A stretch of 64,000 nucleotides of DNA, taken from the NCBI GenBank assembly GCA_024761205.1, contig JAMASS010000008.1:97937-161936 (forward strand), given 5' to 3'. Both the position numbers and the translations under genes were made by a program. Shown here one piece after another: positions 35,512 to 44,315 of the stretch. Source of the DNA: Limisphaerales bacterium. Lineage in GTDB: Bacteria > Verrucomicrobiota > Verrucomicrobiia > Limisphaerales > AAA164-E04. Every line of letters begins with the position of its first letter. Position 1 is the first letter of the stretch. The notes below the pieces were generated by a model, which saw only the letters and a list, made by a program, of their open reading frames with translations, was not told the DNA's origin and did not search any database.

Positions 35512-36738
35512 TCAGGCGCCAAACTTATCGAACATGCGGGCATTAGCCTGCATCAGCCGCATCAGGTGTTTCGCGTGAAAAACACCCAAAGACCCTAAAT
35601 TAGCCGAGGTCTCGGTAAAGCGATCCAGCTTATCGGACCCGGAAAACGGAGAATTCAGCAAAAGAGGCTGAGGATGCCAGGAATGCCCTTTGACGACGCA
35701 GGGGGTGGAGTGATCACCGGTAATGGCCAGCACATCCGGCCGCTTTTCCAATAGCACCGGCAAGGCATCGTCCAAGTCTTCAATCGCTTGCTTCTTGGCC
35801 TCGAAGTTTCCGTCCTCTCCGTACATGTCGGTGTGCTTGTAGTGGATAAAGAAAAAGTCATACTCATCGTAAAGCTCAAGATAACGAGCAAATTGTTTGC
35901 GGATGGTCTGTGGCCCTTCGATCTTGGTCATTCCCACGAGCTGGGCTAAACCCTTATACATCGGGTATATGGCCAGGCAAACTGGCCGCAACGAGTAGCG
36001 TTCCTGAAAGCTTGAAATATCCGGTTGATGCGCGATACCTCGCATCAGGAACCCATTGGCAGGGGACTCATTGGCGATGACCGGCAATGCCTGTTCGTAA
36101 AACTTCGCCAGCACCTTCGCCGCCTTGCGCGCCTTTTCCGACTTGGGATCCACCGGACCCGAGTCAGGAATCTGCTTTCCTTCCCGATGAGGATCGGCGT
36201 CCGTCAACGGTCCCTCCATGCCCTCGCCTCGAAAGACAACAACGAATCGATGCCCTTTTCCCGCCTTGATAATCACTTCAACATCTTCAACCGATGGAAT
36301 CTTCTCAGCCAACAAAGCGCAGAGTCGCTCACATTCCTCGGTCTCGATCCGTCCGGCTCGCCGATTGGTAACAATATTTTCAGCATCCAGCGTGCAAAAA
36401 TTCGCCCGAGCAGCCACGTCGCCCGCCTCCAATTCCATCCCTAGCCCCAAGGTTTCAATGACTCCGCGTCCAACCTGATATTCGATAGGATCGTATCCAA
36501 AGAGAGCCAAGTGTCCCGGGCCGCTTCCCGGAGTGATCCCGGGCGCTACCGGATACATTCGCCCCTGGGCCGACTCCTTAGCCAGGGCGTCAAGATGCGG
36601 GGTCGAGGCGGCCTCAAGCGGGGTCAGGTACCCTTCTTCTTTCATTGCCAGGTCCCCCACCCCATCCAACACAAGCAAGACGAGTTTCGCCGCGGTGGGT
36701 AAGGTCAACTCCGAGTAAAGACTATCCAGTTTGTTCAT
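35512..36738 (-). CDS. apgM: 2,3-bisphosphoglycerate-independent phosphoglycerate mutase (ApgM type)
   Basis: Interconverts 3- and 2-phosphoglycerate in glycolysis. It belongs to the alkaline-phosphatase-superfamily archaeal-type branch: KLVLLVLDGVGDLAM with the first metal ligand, the GHLALFGYDPIEYQVGRGVIE segment with the active-site region, ARANFCTLD, and the C-terminal DVLAITGDHSTPCVVKGHSWHP metal-binding motif. Starting at ATG 36738 gives 408 aa, normal for ApgM; an upstream in-frame start at 36813 adds an unlike extension. Confidence 0.93.
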   Translation of the reverse strand: MNKLDSLYSELTLPTAAKLVLLVLDGVGDLAMKEEGYLTPLEAASTPHLDALAKESAQGRMYPVAPGITPGSGPGHLALFGYDPIEYQVGRGVIETLGLGMELEAGDVAARANFCTLDAENIVTNRRAGRIETEECERLCALLAEKIPSVEDVEVIIKAGKGHRFVVVFRGEGMEGPLTDADPHREGKQIPDSGPVDPKSEKARKAAKVLAKFYEQALPVIANESPANGFLMRGIAHQPDISSFQERYSLRPVCLAIYPMYKGLAQLVGMTKIEGPQTIRKQFARYLELYDEYDFFFIHYKHTDMYGEDGNFEAKKQAIEDLDDALPVLLEKRPDVLAITGDHSTPCVVKGHSWHPQPLLLNSPFSGSDKLDRFTETSANLGSLGVFHAKHLMRLMQANARMFDKFGA

Positions 36739-37016
36739 GGTGTTATGATCTTCAATGTCAAATATAAGCTTTGGGAACACTTGCACGCGAACAATCGGCA
36801 TCCGGTGGCTCAAGGCCGGGGATATTGGGTGCTTGAGTGGAGTGTCGTCAACGGGTTATTGCCAATAGAGACAGGTGCGAGGACGGAAGGTATTTCAAGG
36901 TTCAGGCGCTAAAGGCCAGATTTCAAATTCAATCCGGTTAACTATTTGGAATGCGTCCTTCCTTTGTGTTTGGAGACCTAGCCGCCTGAGCTGTTCGCCT
37001 GCGTTATTTGCGGTAG

Positions 37017-37700
37017 TTAGGGGGTCTGGATTTCAGCTTTGGGATCGACCATTTCCAGCTCAATCTCAGGATTTTCCTCATCGTCCTCAATGGGGTCTTG
37101 TTCGTTCGACATGTTGGCCAAAACGTGGGAAAAGGCGTCGTAGATGCTTTTGAGTTGGGAGTTTTCTTGGACTAATTTCATGATTTGCATGCTCCGTTCA
37201 TAATCAGCGTTTGGCTTCTCGTAGGCTGCCAGCTGGGTTGATCGATTCCCGTTCTGATCTTTGAGGTCCAACATGTAGATGTGGTAGCGAACCCCGTTGA
37301 TTTCTCGAAACACCTTGTTGACATCTTCAAAAACAGCGGATTCCTCGTCAAAGGTGTTGGGATCGGCTGTTGATCCTTGGGCCGGACCGAAATGCTGAGC
37401 AATGATTTGGTTGATTTCTGCTCGATCTAGGTAAGAGATTTGGTCGAGTTGGGTTTCGAGGCCGGCGAGTTCTTCCTTTGGAATCAGCGCTTCGGTGGCA
37501 ACTTCGGGCCGGGCGAGAGATTGGTTTGTTTGAAAGGCTGCGTTGGATTCCACTGCTGATTCGGATCGAGTGGACCAGTAGACTTTCAGCAGCGGCCAGG
37601 CCGCGGCGAGGATGGGGATGGCAATGATGGCGCCGACAATGTTGGTGATCCAGAAAGTCCACTTTCCAATTCGCCGCCAGTTTCGAGGTTTGGACGCCAT
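37017..37700 (-). CDS. Hypothetical membrane-anchored protein
   Basis: 227 aa with a basic N-terminus (KPRNWRRIGKW) and one transmembrane helix (FWITNIVGAIIAIPILAAAW), so it is probably an inner-membrane protein with the rest in the periplasm. The body is helical and polar, with LETQLDQISYLDRAEINQII and SMQIMKLVQENSQLKSIYDA, and the tail is strongly acidic (DPIEDDEENPEIELEM). No family is recognised. It is divergent from tig, sharing a 184-base promoter region. Confidence 0.7.
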   Translation of the reverse strand: MASKPRNWRRIGKWTFWITNIVGAIIAIPILAAAWPLLKVYWSTRSESAVESNAAFQTNQSLARPEVATEALIPKEELAGLETQLDQISYLDRAEINQIIAQHFGPAQGSTADPNTFDEESAVFEDVNKVFREINGVRYHIYMLDLKDQNGNRSTQLAAYEKPNADYERSMQIMKLVQENSQLKSIYDAFSHVLANMSNEQDPIEDDEENPEIELEMVDPKAEIQTP

Positions 37701-37884
37701 GGCTTGAGTTTAATTATCAAAAGCAATTAGCATTTGAAATGCCAGCCTTAACATTCTGACTTCCGCTTGAGCGCTTGACGGTCCAGGGGCTGCTTCCTAA
37801 TGTTTGTGGCTCGCTGCTCTGCTCGTGATGGCTTTCTTAGTCGCTCATTGAGTGGTGCGATAATCCCTGTGAGTCTGAATAAAA

Positions 37885-39195
37885 GTGAACGTATCGGTTG
37901 AGAGCTTAGCGCCTTGCAAAAAATTAATTCGAGTCGATTTCCCCGCCGAGGAAGTGGGGAAGACATTCGATCGAATTACCCGCGAGTTTCAAAAACATGC
38001 GAATCTACCTGGTTTTCGGCCTGGCAAGGCTCCCAAGCATTTGGTCGTTCGTTCCTACGGAGACCGCATTGAGCAGGAAGTGAAGAGCACGTTGATTGGC
38101 AACGGTTATCGCCAGGCTGTTAAGGACAACGATTTGCACATTGTCGGGCATCCGGACTTTGAAGAAATTCAGTTTGCCAAGGATACGCCGTTTCAGTTTG
38201 CGGTTACGATTGAGACCGCACCGGATTTTGAGTTGCCGGAGTACAAAGGGCTGAAGGCAAAACGAGAAATGCGCACCGTGACCGAGAGCGATGTTGATGA
38301 GGCGCTCAAGGTCTTATTGGATAAACGCTCTTCGTTCAAAGACGTCGACCGAGCCGTGGCGGACGGGGACTTCGTGGTGATCGACTACAAAGGGATTTGT
38401 GAGGGCAAGCCGATCACTAAGGTCGCCCCGTCAGCGGAGAGGCTGGAATCATCCAAGGAGTTTTGGGTGAATATCGGGGAGAATCAATTTATCCCCGGAT
38501 TCACCGAACAGCTGGTGGGCGCTAAGAAGGGTGAAGATCGGTCCGTCAATATCGACTTTGCGGCGGATTTCGCCGTCAAAGAGTTGGCAGGCAAGGCCGG
38601 TGTGTTTGAGGTGACGATCAAAGAGGTGAAGGAGCAGGTGCTTTCCGAGTTAAACGACGAATTTGCCCAGCAGTATGGGGCGGAAACGGTGGAGGCTTTA
38701 CGGGAGGGCGTGGAGCGGGATTTGGAGGCTGAGTTGAAGTCGAAGGTCAATCGCGACGTGAGGAAGCAATTGATGCAGGCATTGATGTCCCAAGTGACCT
38801 GCGAATTACCGGAATCAGTGGTGCATCAGGAAACCAAGAACGTCGTCTACAATATCGTTCGCGAAAATCGGGATCGCGGGGTGTCCAGGGAAGTCATCGA
38901 CAATCAAAAAGATAAGATCTACTCGATGGCGACCGACAGTGCCAAGGACCATATCAAATCGGCGTTTATCATCGGCAAGATTGCGGCGGTGGAGAATATT
39001 TCAGCGACGAATGAGGAGATTAATCACCGAATCACCGAGTTGGCTCAGACCTACAATATCAAGCCGGAAAAGATGGCCAAGCAGCTAAAGGAGCGGAACG
39101 GGATTTCCGAAATTCAAGAGCAGATTATCAGTTCCAAGGTGTTGGACTTGCTCGAACTGCACGCTGAGATCGAGGATGTTCTCCCCTCGGATTGA
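37885..39195 (+). CDS. tig: Trigger factor (ribosome-associated chaperone)
   Basis: Folds nascent chains at the ribosome exit. The N-terminal ribosome-binding domain carries the signature LPGFRPGKAP (family GFRxGKxP). The FKBP-like PPIase domain follows (GDFVVIDYKG to FIPGFTEQLVGAKKGE, about residues 160-250), and then the C-terminal helical arms (QLMQALMSQVTCELPESVV, KIAAVENISATNEEI). The start is a GTG at 37885. At 436 aa the length is normal. clpP and clpX, often next to tig, are not adjacent here. Confidence 0.95.
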   Translation: MNVSVESLAPCKKLIRVDFPAEEVGKTFDRITREFQKHANLPGFRPGKAPKHLVVRSYGDRIEQEVKSTLIGNGYRQAVKDNDLHIVGHPDFEEIQFAKDTPFQFAVTIETAPDFELPEYKGLKAKREMRTVTESDVDEALKVLLDKRSSFKDVDRAVADGDFVVIDYKGICEGKPITKVAPSAERLESSKEFWVNIGENQFIPGFTEQLVGAKKGEDRSVNIDFAADFAVKELAGKAGVFEVTIKEVKEQVLSELNDEFAQQYGAETVEALREGVERDLEAELKSKVNRDVRKQLMQALMSQVTCELPESVVHQETKNVVYNIVRENRDRGVSREVIDNQKDKIYSMATDSAKDHIKSAFIIGKIAAVENISATNEEINHRITELAQTYNIKPEKMAKQLKERNGISEIQEQIISSKVLDLLELHAEIEDVLPSD

Positions 39196-39473
39196 GCTTC
39201 GCCGGATGACGCAGCGTATGACACCTTCTGCAGACGATAAGATTCGCTTAACCCCAGTAGGGCGAGGGTCCTTTTGAGCCGAGCCCGGAGTAATATTGGG
39301 TCGCCGGACGCCCCGCTTGAGGGGGGTTAGGCTGTGTGACAAGGTGCAAGCGGTGATTTTCATTGCTTGCAGCCGCCGGGGGGGATGCACTCGTTGGCGT
39401 TGTCATGCCGTCAGACGAGGCGTTTTCGCACAGCCAGGCTCGCTGCCCCAATCGGGAGCAGGCTCTCTCGGCC

Positions 39474-41447
39474 TTATTGCACGCGGCCGAATTTCTTCTC
39501 GAGTGCCTGGTACGACATCTCAATGAGAGTCGGGCGTCCGTGGGGGCATGTATAGGGCATGTCGCAGACCCGCAAGTCGGCTAGGAGTTGCTCGAGTTCC
39601 TGGTCATGGAGGCTGTCGTTTGCTTTGACGGCATGACGGCAGACGGTTTTGGTGATTACATCTTCTCCCAGTCGGATCGTGTTGATCGATTCTCCGGATC
39701 GTTTGAGTTGATCTATGACCTCCAAGGTGAACTGCCGCGCGTCGCGCACTTTCACAAACGGCGGGAGGGCATCAAGCAGAAAGGTTTGATCGCCAAATTC
39801 ACTGATGCCCATACCGAGTTGGCACAGGGTTTTTAGTTGCTCTTTCAAAAACTGCGCGTCGCGCGCGCTCAACTCCAACGTTTCCGGCAGCAGGAGTCGC
39901 TGGGAGGGGGCAGCGCCTGATTCCATTCTCTTCATCATTTGCTCGAAGAGAATCCTTTCATGAGCGGCATGTTGTTCCATGAGCACCATGCCGCGATCTG
40001 ATTCGAAGATGGCATAAAGTTTGCCGATCACACCGACCAAGCGCAGAGGAACTTGCAGGAGCGGCGTCGGTTGCACCATCGCGGGAATTCCCGTTGGTGT
40101 GCGGGCAGCAACCGCATCGGCGGTTGGCGCAGATTCGGGTGTGGCCGGGAGGTTGAGTTCGGTCACGCGAGGTATGCCCAGGCTAGAGGCGGAGGCAGGC
40201 ACCGCGCCGGCTGAGCCGGAAACCGCGCTTTGCGGAAGCGTGCCGGCGGCGGTTTGTGCCTGCGGTTGCGTCTCTGCATCCGAGGCCGCGATGGAATTTC
40301 CCGGTCTTGGGACATCGGACTGAACAGGTCGAACCGGCTTTGAGGGTGTTGGAGTGGAGAAACCCGGTTCCAGAGATCGTCCGAATTCCAGAAGGCAATT
40401 GCGCACGGCTTCGCTGACGAATCGGCGCACGCCAAATTCGTTTCGGAACTTAATCTCTTTTTTGGAGGGGTGAACATTGACGTCCACTAGTCGAGGATCG
40501 AGTTCGAGGAAGAGACAGCAAACAGGATAGCGGCCTTTCATCAAGCTCGTGTGGCAGCCTTCGATGAGCGCTCGGTTGAGGCCGCGGTTTTCCACGGGGC
40601 GCTGGTTGACGAAGAGGTGTTGATCGGAACGGGTTGAGCGGGATGTGCCGGGGGTGCCGATGAGGCCCCAGAGCCGGATGGGTTGCTCGCTCACAGGTTC
40701 CGTTTCTGGGTTGGTGCCCTTCACCTCAACCACATCTTCGGCTTGGAGCCGAAGCATGTTGTTTGAGTTCGCATTGAGTGCTCGATAACGTTGAGTCAGG
40801 AGGCGGATTTTTGCATCCGGACTGGGCTCCTCGTTGAGGGGCGGCAGTTGCCAGAGAGTCTTTCCAGCATGTTGGTAGGTGAATCCGATTTGTGGGTATG
40901 CCAGGGCGATCAGATGGAGGTAGTGATGGATGTGGGAACGTTCTGTTTCCGCTGTGCGAAGAAATTTGCGGCGCGCGGGGAGGTTGTAGAAAACGTTTCG
41001 GACTTCGATACAGGTCCCTGTGGCGCCGGTTCCCGATTGAACTTTGATTATTTTGCCTCCGTTGATGAGAATTTGGGTGCCGTCGGGATCGTCGCTGTCG
41101 CGTTCGCGGGTGGTCAGGCGAAAGCAGCTAATGCTGGAGATGCTCGGTAGAGCCTCACCGCGAAACCCCATGCTTTGAATGGATGCCAGATCGGTGGCTT
41201 CGCGAATCTTGCTGGTGGCATGCCGTTCGAGGGCGAGTAAGGCGTCATCCCGGCCCATCCCGATGCCGTCGTCAGTCACACGAATGAGGCTCCGGCCTCC
41301 CGCCTCGATTTCCACCCGGATGCGAGTCGCTGAGGCGTCGATCGCGTTTTCGACCAGTTCTTTGACGATACTGGCTGGTCGCTCGACGACTTCACCGGCG
41401 GCAATTTGATTCGCCACTTTTTCTGAAAGTAGGCGGATGCGTTGCAT
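39474..41447 (-). CDS. mutL: DNA mismatch repair protein MutL
   Basis: GHKL ATPase for mismatch repair. N-terminal motifs: ELVENAIDASATRIRVEI, DDGIGMGRDD, GFRGEALPSISS. A low-complexity Pro/Ala/Ser linker occupies about residues 375-450. The C-terminal dimerisation/endonuclease domain has MEQHAAHERILFEQ, where the family's DQHA begins with Glu instead of Asp, and the CPHGRPTLIEMS motif near the end. These two motifs suggest a MutL with nicking activity. Length 657 aa. It lies 72 bases downstream of... the psd gene end does not overlap; psd is upstream on the right, transcribed from the opposite flank towards it on the same strand. Confidence 0.95.
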   Translation of the reverse strand: MQRIRLLSEKVANQIAAGEVVERPASIVKELVENAIDASATRIRVEIEAGGRSLIRVTDDGIGMGRDDALLALERHATSKIREATDLASIQSMGFRGEALPSISSISCFRLTTRERDSDDPDGTQILINGGKIIKVQSGTGATGTCIEVRNVFYNLPARRKFLRTAETERSHIHHYLHLIALAYPQIGFTYQHAGKTLWQLPPLNEEPSPDAKIRLLTQRYRALNANSNNMLRLQAEDVVEVKGTNPETEPVSEQPIRLWGLIGTPGTSRSTRSDQHLFVNQRPVENRGLNRALIEGCHTSLMKGRYPVCCLFLELDPRLVDVNVHPSKKEIKFRNEFGVRRFVSEAVRNCLLEFGRSLEPGFSTPTPSKPVRPVQSDVPRPGNSIAASDAETQPQAQTAAGTLPQSAVSGSAGAVPASASSLGIPRVTELNLPATPESAPTADAVAARTPTGIPAMVQPTPLLQVPLRLVGVIGKLYAIFESDRGMVLMEQHAAHERILFEQMMKRMESGAAPSQRLLLPETLELSARDAQFLKEQLKTLCQLGMGISEFGDQTFLLDALPPFVKVRDARQFTLEVIDQLKRSGESINTIRLGEDVITKTVCRHAVKANDSLHDQELEQLLADLRVCDMPYTCPHGRPTLIEMSYQALEKKFGRVQ

Positions 41448-41519
41448 TGGTTGGGAGTCTAAGAGGTCTCGAGTATCGCGGCAATGAATCTGAACAGGAT
41501 TTGTCAGATGCCAGTGGCA

Positions 41520-42431
41520 CTACGATCGTAGATGCGCCATGACATCACCCATTTGTGCATAGATTTCCCGTTGGTTTTTTGTGTTCGCCAGTAAATCTTC
41601 CGCTAGGTCGACTTTCCCGGGTTCAAAGAAGGTCATGGTGGCCGAGCCGCCGAAGAGAAAGTAGCCCTTCTCTTGGCCTTTGGCGGCGGCTTCTTCGGGC
41701 TGAAAAGTTTGGCGTATGCTGCCGACGCTGGTGGCTCCGAATTCGATAATCGCCACCTGGCCAAAATCCGGGCTGGAGAGATTGGTTATCATCCTCCTGT
41801 TTTGCCAGAGGAAAGAGAGGTTTCGACGCAGTGCCAGGGGATTTACCGAGTAAAGGGGCCCGGCGATCAGGCGTGGCTTCCCGGGGTGACCGCTGAGGGC
41901 AAAATGAAAGCGATGGTAGTCTGTAGGGCAAAGCCTTGAAACGACAGCTGTTCCTCGGGCGTATCGTTTCGCGAGTTCTGGATCTTGTAGTAGGGCTGGC
42001 AAGTTAAATGTTTGTCCTTTGACGAAGACGGACCTTACCTCGGAGAGATTTTGGAAACCTAGGTGGCGTCCGTCAGCTGGGAAGACAGCGGATCGAGCGG
42101 ACGAATCAATGGGCCGTGCCTCGGCCTTAAGTTCCCGAGCGAAAAATTCGTTGAAGTGGTTAAACTGATCGGGAGTTTTGCGGAACTCGTTGGGATCAAT
42201 TCCAAATGTTTCCATAAAGGGCTTGATGCGCGTGCAGCTGGCCGGCCGGTTCATGCGCCAGCCATACCAGCGGGAGAACCAGAGACGTTTGGCGATCAAT
42301 TGGACGGAAAGCCGCCCTAGGGGGGAGCCGTAGGCCCACCTGAGGAATGGTTCTCCGTAAATGGCCTCCGTTTCGATCCTGCCCGAGTAGCGGTTGTAGT
42401 AATGGATTGGTTCGTCTTTCAGAGACTCCAG
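41520..42431 (-). CDS. psd: Phosphatidylserine decarboxylase, non-standard start
   Basis: Decarboxylates phosphatidylserine to phosphatidylethanolamine, the step after pssA. Family features: FGIDPNEFRKTPDQFNHFNE, FFARELKAEARPID, CPTDYHRFHF, GATSVGSIRQTF, and KGYFLFGGSATMTFF, where the FGGS serine should become the pyruvoyl cofactor. The first ATG/GTG/TTG is a TTG at 42299, but homology clearly continues upstream (EPIHYYNRYSGRIETEAIYG, FLRWAYGSPLGRLSVQ) to about 42420 with no standard start before a TGA near 42451. A CTG at 42431 or 42422 could be used, or one base is missing. I extend the gene to 42431 on this basis. Confidence 0.85.
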   Translation of the reverse strand: MESLKDEPIHYYNRYSGRIETEAIYGEPFLRWAYGSPLGRLSVQLIAKRLWFSRWYGWRMNRPASCTRIKPFMETFGIDPNEFRKTPDQFNHFNEFFARELKAEARPIDSSARSAVFPADGRHLGFQNLSEVRSVFVKGQTFNLPALLQDPELAKRYARGTAVVSRLCPTDYHRFHFALSGHPGKPRLIAGPLYSVNPLALRRNLSFLWQNRRMITNLSSPDFGQVAIIEFGATSVGSIRQTFQPEEAAAKGQEKGYFLFGGSATMTFFEPGKVDLAEDLLANTKNQREIYAQMGDVMAHLRS

Positions 42432-42455
42432 CCTGACCTGTCGGGAAGCTTGACG

Positions 42456-42920
42456 TCAACGTTTCTGAGAATTTTTGGACCGCGCACGCCGTTGTTGGGC
42501 TGGGGAAACTAGGCGCCGTGTTTTGGCGGGTCGTCTGGTCGAGGTGTCGTTGCTTTTCGGCGGCGGAGGGCCTGGCGGTTCATTGATCCGATGCTCTTTC
42601 AGTTCTGCATACAAAGATTTTGAGAGGCTCGATTTTCGAAAGCCCAGCAGTTTCACACCTTTGAGATCGAAGTGTTTCTCAATATCGGTTGAGCGAAAAC
42701 ATTGAACGATGGGATAGTGTTTGAGCTTTCGGAGCGTTTCAGAACGCCTTCGTTCCGAGATATCCTTGGTGATTAACACAAATTGGAGTTGGGACTTTGA
42801 GCGGAGGATGACGTGCTGACCTACAATGAGGATCCGAGCGCGAATCACGAAAGGAAATAGCCGCTCGACGTTTGACGGTGTTGGGGGCGGGGGCTTCTTT
42901 GAGCGATTTGCAGAGGCCAT
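42456..42920 (-). CDS. L7Ae/L30e-like RNA-binding protein with basic tail
   Basis: The central part (about residues 30-110) has the L7Ae/L30e alpha-beta pattern: VIRARILIVGQHVILRSKSQ, QFVLITKDISERRRSETLRK, VQCFRSTDIEKHFDLKGVKL and LGFRKSSLSKSLYAEL. Flanks are basic and Pro-rich (SKKPPPPTPSN; RRPAKTRRLVS and RARSKNSQKR at the end), as expected for binding RNA. Such proteins sit on kink-turn RNAs or beside nusA and infB in many genomes; here it is alone, upstream of psd. ATG 42920 or 42956 may be the start. Confidence 0.65.
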   Translation of the reverse strand: MASANRSKKPPPPTPSNVERLFPFVIRARILIVGQHVILRSKSQLQFVLITKDISERRRSETLRKLKHYPIVQCFRSTDIEKHFDLKGVKLLGFRKSSLSKSLYAELKEHRINEPPGPPPPKSNDTSTRRPAKTRRLVSPAQQRRARSKNSQKR

Positions 42921-43059
42921 TGATGGAGAAGCTCGTAATGGACTGACTGAACGCATGCAAGCCGAAATTTGAGGGTCAAGCGGATGATGAGCGATCTCAA
43001 GCGAGCGCGTCAGATTGCGGATGTGGGGCGGAGTTTCTTTCTGCTAAGACTGGACGAGA

Positions 43060-43234
43060 AAGCGGTCCCCCGCTATACTTCACAGGAATGTTCAAACTAC
43101 GGCGAACGTTCTGAGAAGGAACTAAGCATCGCGTCCATGAATGCCCGTCGTGCCGGCTGAAAATGGATCGCGACCTCAACACAGCGATTAACATCAGAAT
43201 GCGGGCTGCGATGAGTCCGCTGGTCGTTGATTGA
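43060..43234 (+). pseudogene. TnpB (IS200/IS605 OrfB) C-terminal remnant
   Basis: The zinc-ribbon end of a TnpB protein is readable in two frames. AVPRYTSQECSNYGERSEKE covers the first knuckle (second Cys of CxxC changed to Tyr). After a one-base shift near 43127, HRVHECPSCRLKMDRDLNTA and INI cover the second knuckle and the RuvC-III DRDxNxAxNI motif. Only about the last 60 codons remain. It marks a former IS605-type insertion at the edge of the AT-rich block that follows. Confidence 0.8.
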
Positions 43235-43296
43235 CAAGAACGAAAAAATTGGTTAAGAAAAGTTCTTACCTAAAACACAGAAAGGAAAACAGATAA

Positions 43297-43530
43297 ATGA
43301 ACAATAAATTGAATGATATTGAAGACGAAGGCTTAATAACAGGACAAATGTCAGATAAAAGAAAGTTTCGTTATGGTTGTTTTAATTATATCGCTGGACT
43401 AATTCTATTACCTTTTATGATTATGGTTTATACATCAAGCTGTGATAAAAACATTGTAAATAAGTTCTTCGAATTAAAACATGAAGAACTTAGAATCAAA
43501 TTAGAAATAGAAAAGTTAAAAAGTAATTAA
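43297..43530 (+). CDS. Small AT-rich membrane protein, probably foreign
   Basis: A 77-aa protein with one transmembrane segment (YIAGLILLPFMIMVYTSS) and a charged, Lys/Glu-rich C-terminal helix (ELKHEELRIKLEIEKLKSN). AAAGGAAA lies about 9 bases before the ATG. Codon use is strongly A/T-ending and unlike everything around it. It is the first of three closely spaced small ORFs. No family recognised. Confidence 0.6.
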   Translation: MNNKLNDIEDEGLITGQMSDKRKFRYGCFNYIAGLILLPFMIMVYTSSCDKNIVNKFFELKHEELRIKLEIEKLKSN

Positions 43531-43545
43531 TAACTTTGGCTTAAG

Positions 43546-43911
43546 ATGACAGCACAAACAACAGCACAATTGTTTGGTGGTTTATTAGTTACAAGTTGGA
43601 TTTTAATCCCTTCTTATTATGAAGGAAAATTAAAAGATAGAAAATATAGGGCTGATATATCTGAAATTCAAATTGAGGAGATTAAAGCTGTCCAAGTTGA
43701 TGATAATAATACAGTTTTAGCTTTTGTTTTCACAATAGATTCTAATATGATACTTTTCTGTAGACCTATAGAACAAATAATAGATACTCCTAAACCCTTA
43801 GATGGCTCTTTCTTTTATGATTTGAATATAAATAAAAGAGAAATTGTTGAGTTATATAAAGACAAACAAGGAAATTATAGAAAAAATATAATCGTGTCAG
43901 ATTTTAATTAA
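43546..43911 (+). CDS. Small AT-rich hypothetical protein, probably foreign
   Basis: 121 aa, starting 15 bases after its neighbour. It has a hydrophobic N-terminus (QLFGGLLVTSWILIPSYYEG) and a beta-rich C-terminal part (FVFTIDSNMILFCRP, FFYDLNINKREIVEL). Base and codon composition match the previous ORF and contrast with the host. Function unknown. Confidence 0.6.
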   Translation: MTAQTTAQLFGGLLVTSWILIPSYYEGKLKDRKYRADISEIQIEEIKAVQVDDNNTVLAFVFTIDSNMILFCRPIEQIIDTPKPLDGSFFYDLNINKREIVELYKDKQGNYRKNIIVSDFN

Positions 43912-43914
43912 CCT

Positions 43915-44121
43915 ATGAGTGAAGAATTAGAAATAACTAAAGCAGATGTAGAACTTTATAAACTTGAAAGCGGAAAAGAAAGAGAGATTTCGATGACCAT
44001 GGTAGATTCATTTGCCGAGCGTGCGCTGTGGTTTGAAAAACGACCGGGTGAGAATGTCCCAGAGGATATGTACGCTCACCACACTGCACCGATGGGGGGC
44101 CAGAATTGGTCGGGCCGCTGA
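43915..44121 (+). pseudogene. Chimeric ORF: truncated foreign gene running into host-type DNA
   Basis: The first 26 codons (MSEELEITKADVELYKLESG then KEREIS) continue the AT-rich style and start 3 bases after the previous stop. At about 43990 the composition switches abruptly to host-like GC-rich DNA and the remaining codons read without recognisable sense to 44121. The junction marks the right edge of the foreign block. From 44122 to 44315 no gene was seen. Confidence 0.5.
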
Positions 44122-44315
44122 GTAAATCCTTGCCGCGGTCGATGTTAAAGGCGCTGGAGACTTGGAAAGCGTATCGCGACTTTGCAGGTGTCATCCGTGA
44201 TCCTGGCGAACTGTTTGCGTTGTTCGTCACGTTTAGCGGGCCGCCGAAGAGATTGGATTTAATCTGGTTCGAGTTTCAGCCAAGGGAATATTTGTGGTGG
44301 CGCCCTCAGTCGCAG

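Noticed and set aside
39196..39473. G/C-rich stretch between tig and mutL with a CCCCGCTTGAGGGGGG hairpin
   Set aside because: It may act as a bidirectional terminator for the convergent genes, but no T-run follows on either strand, so it is not called.
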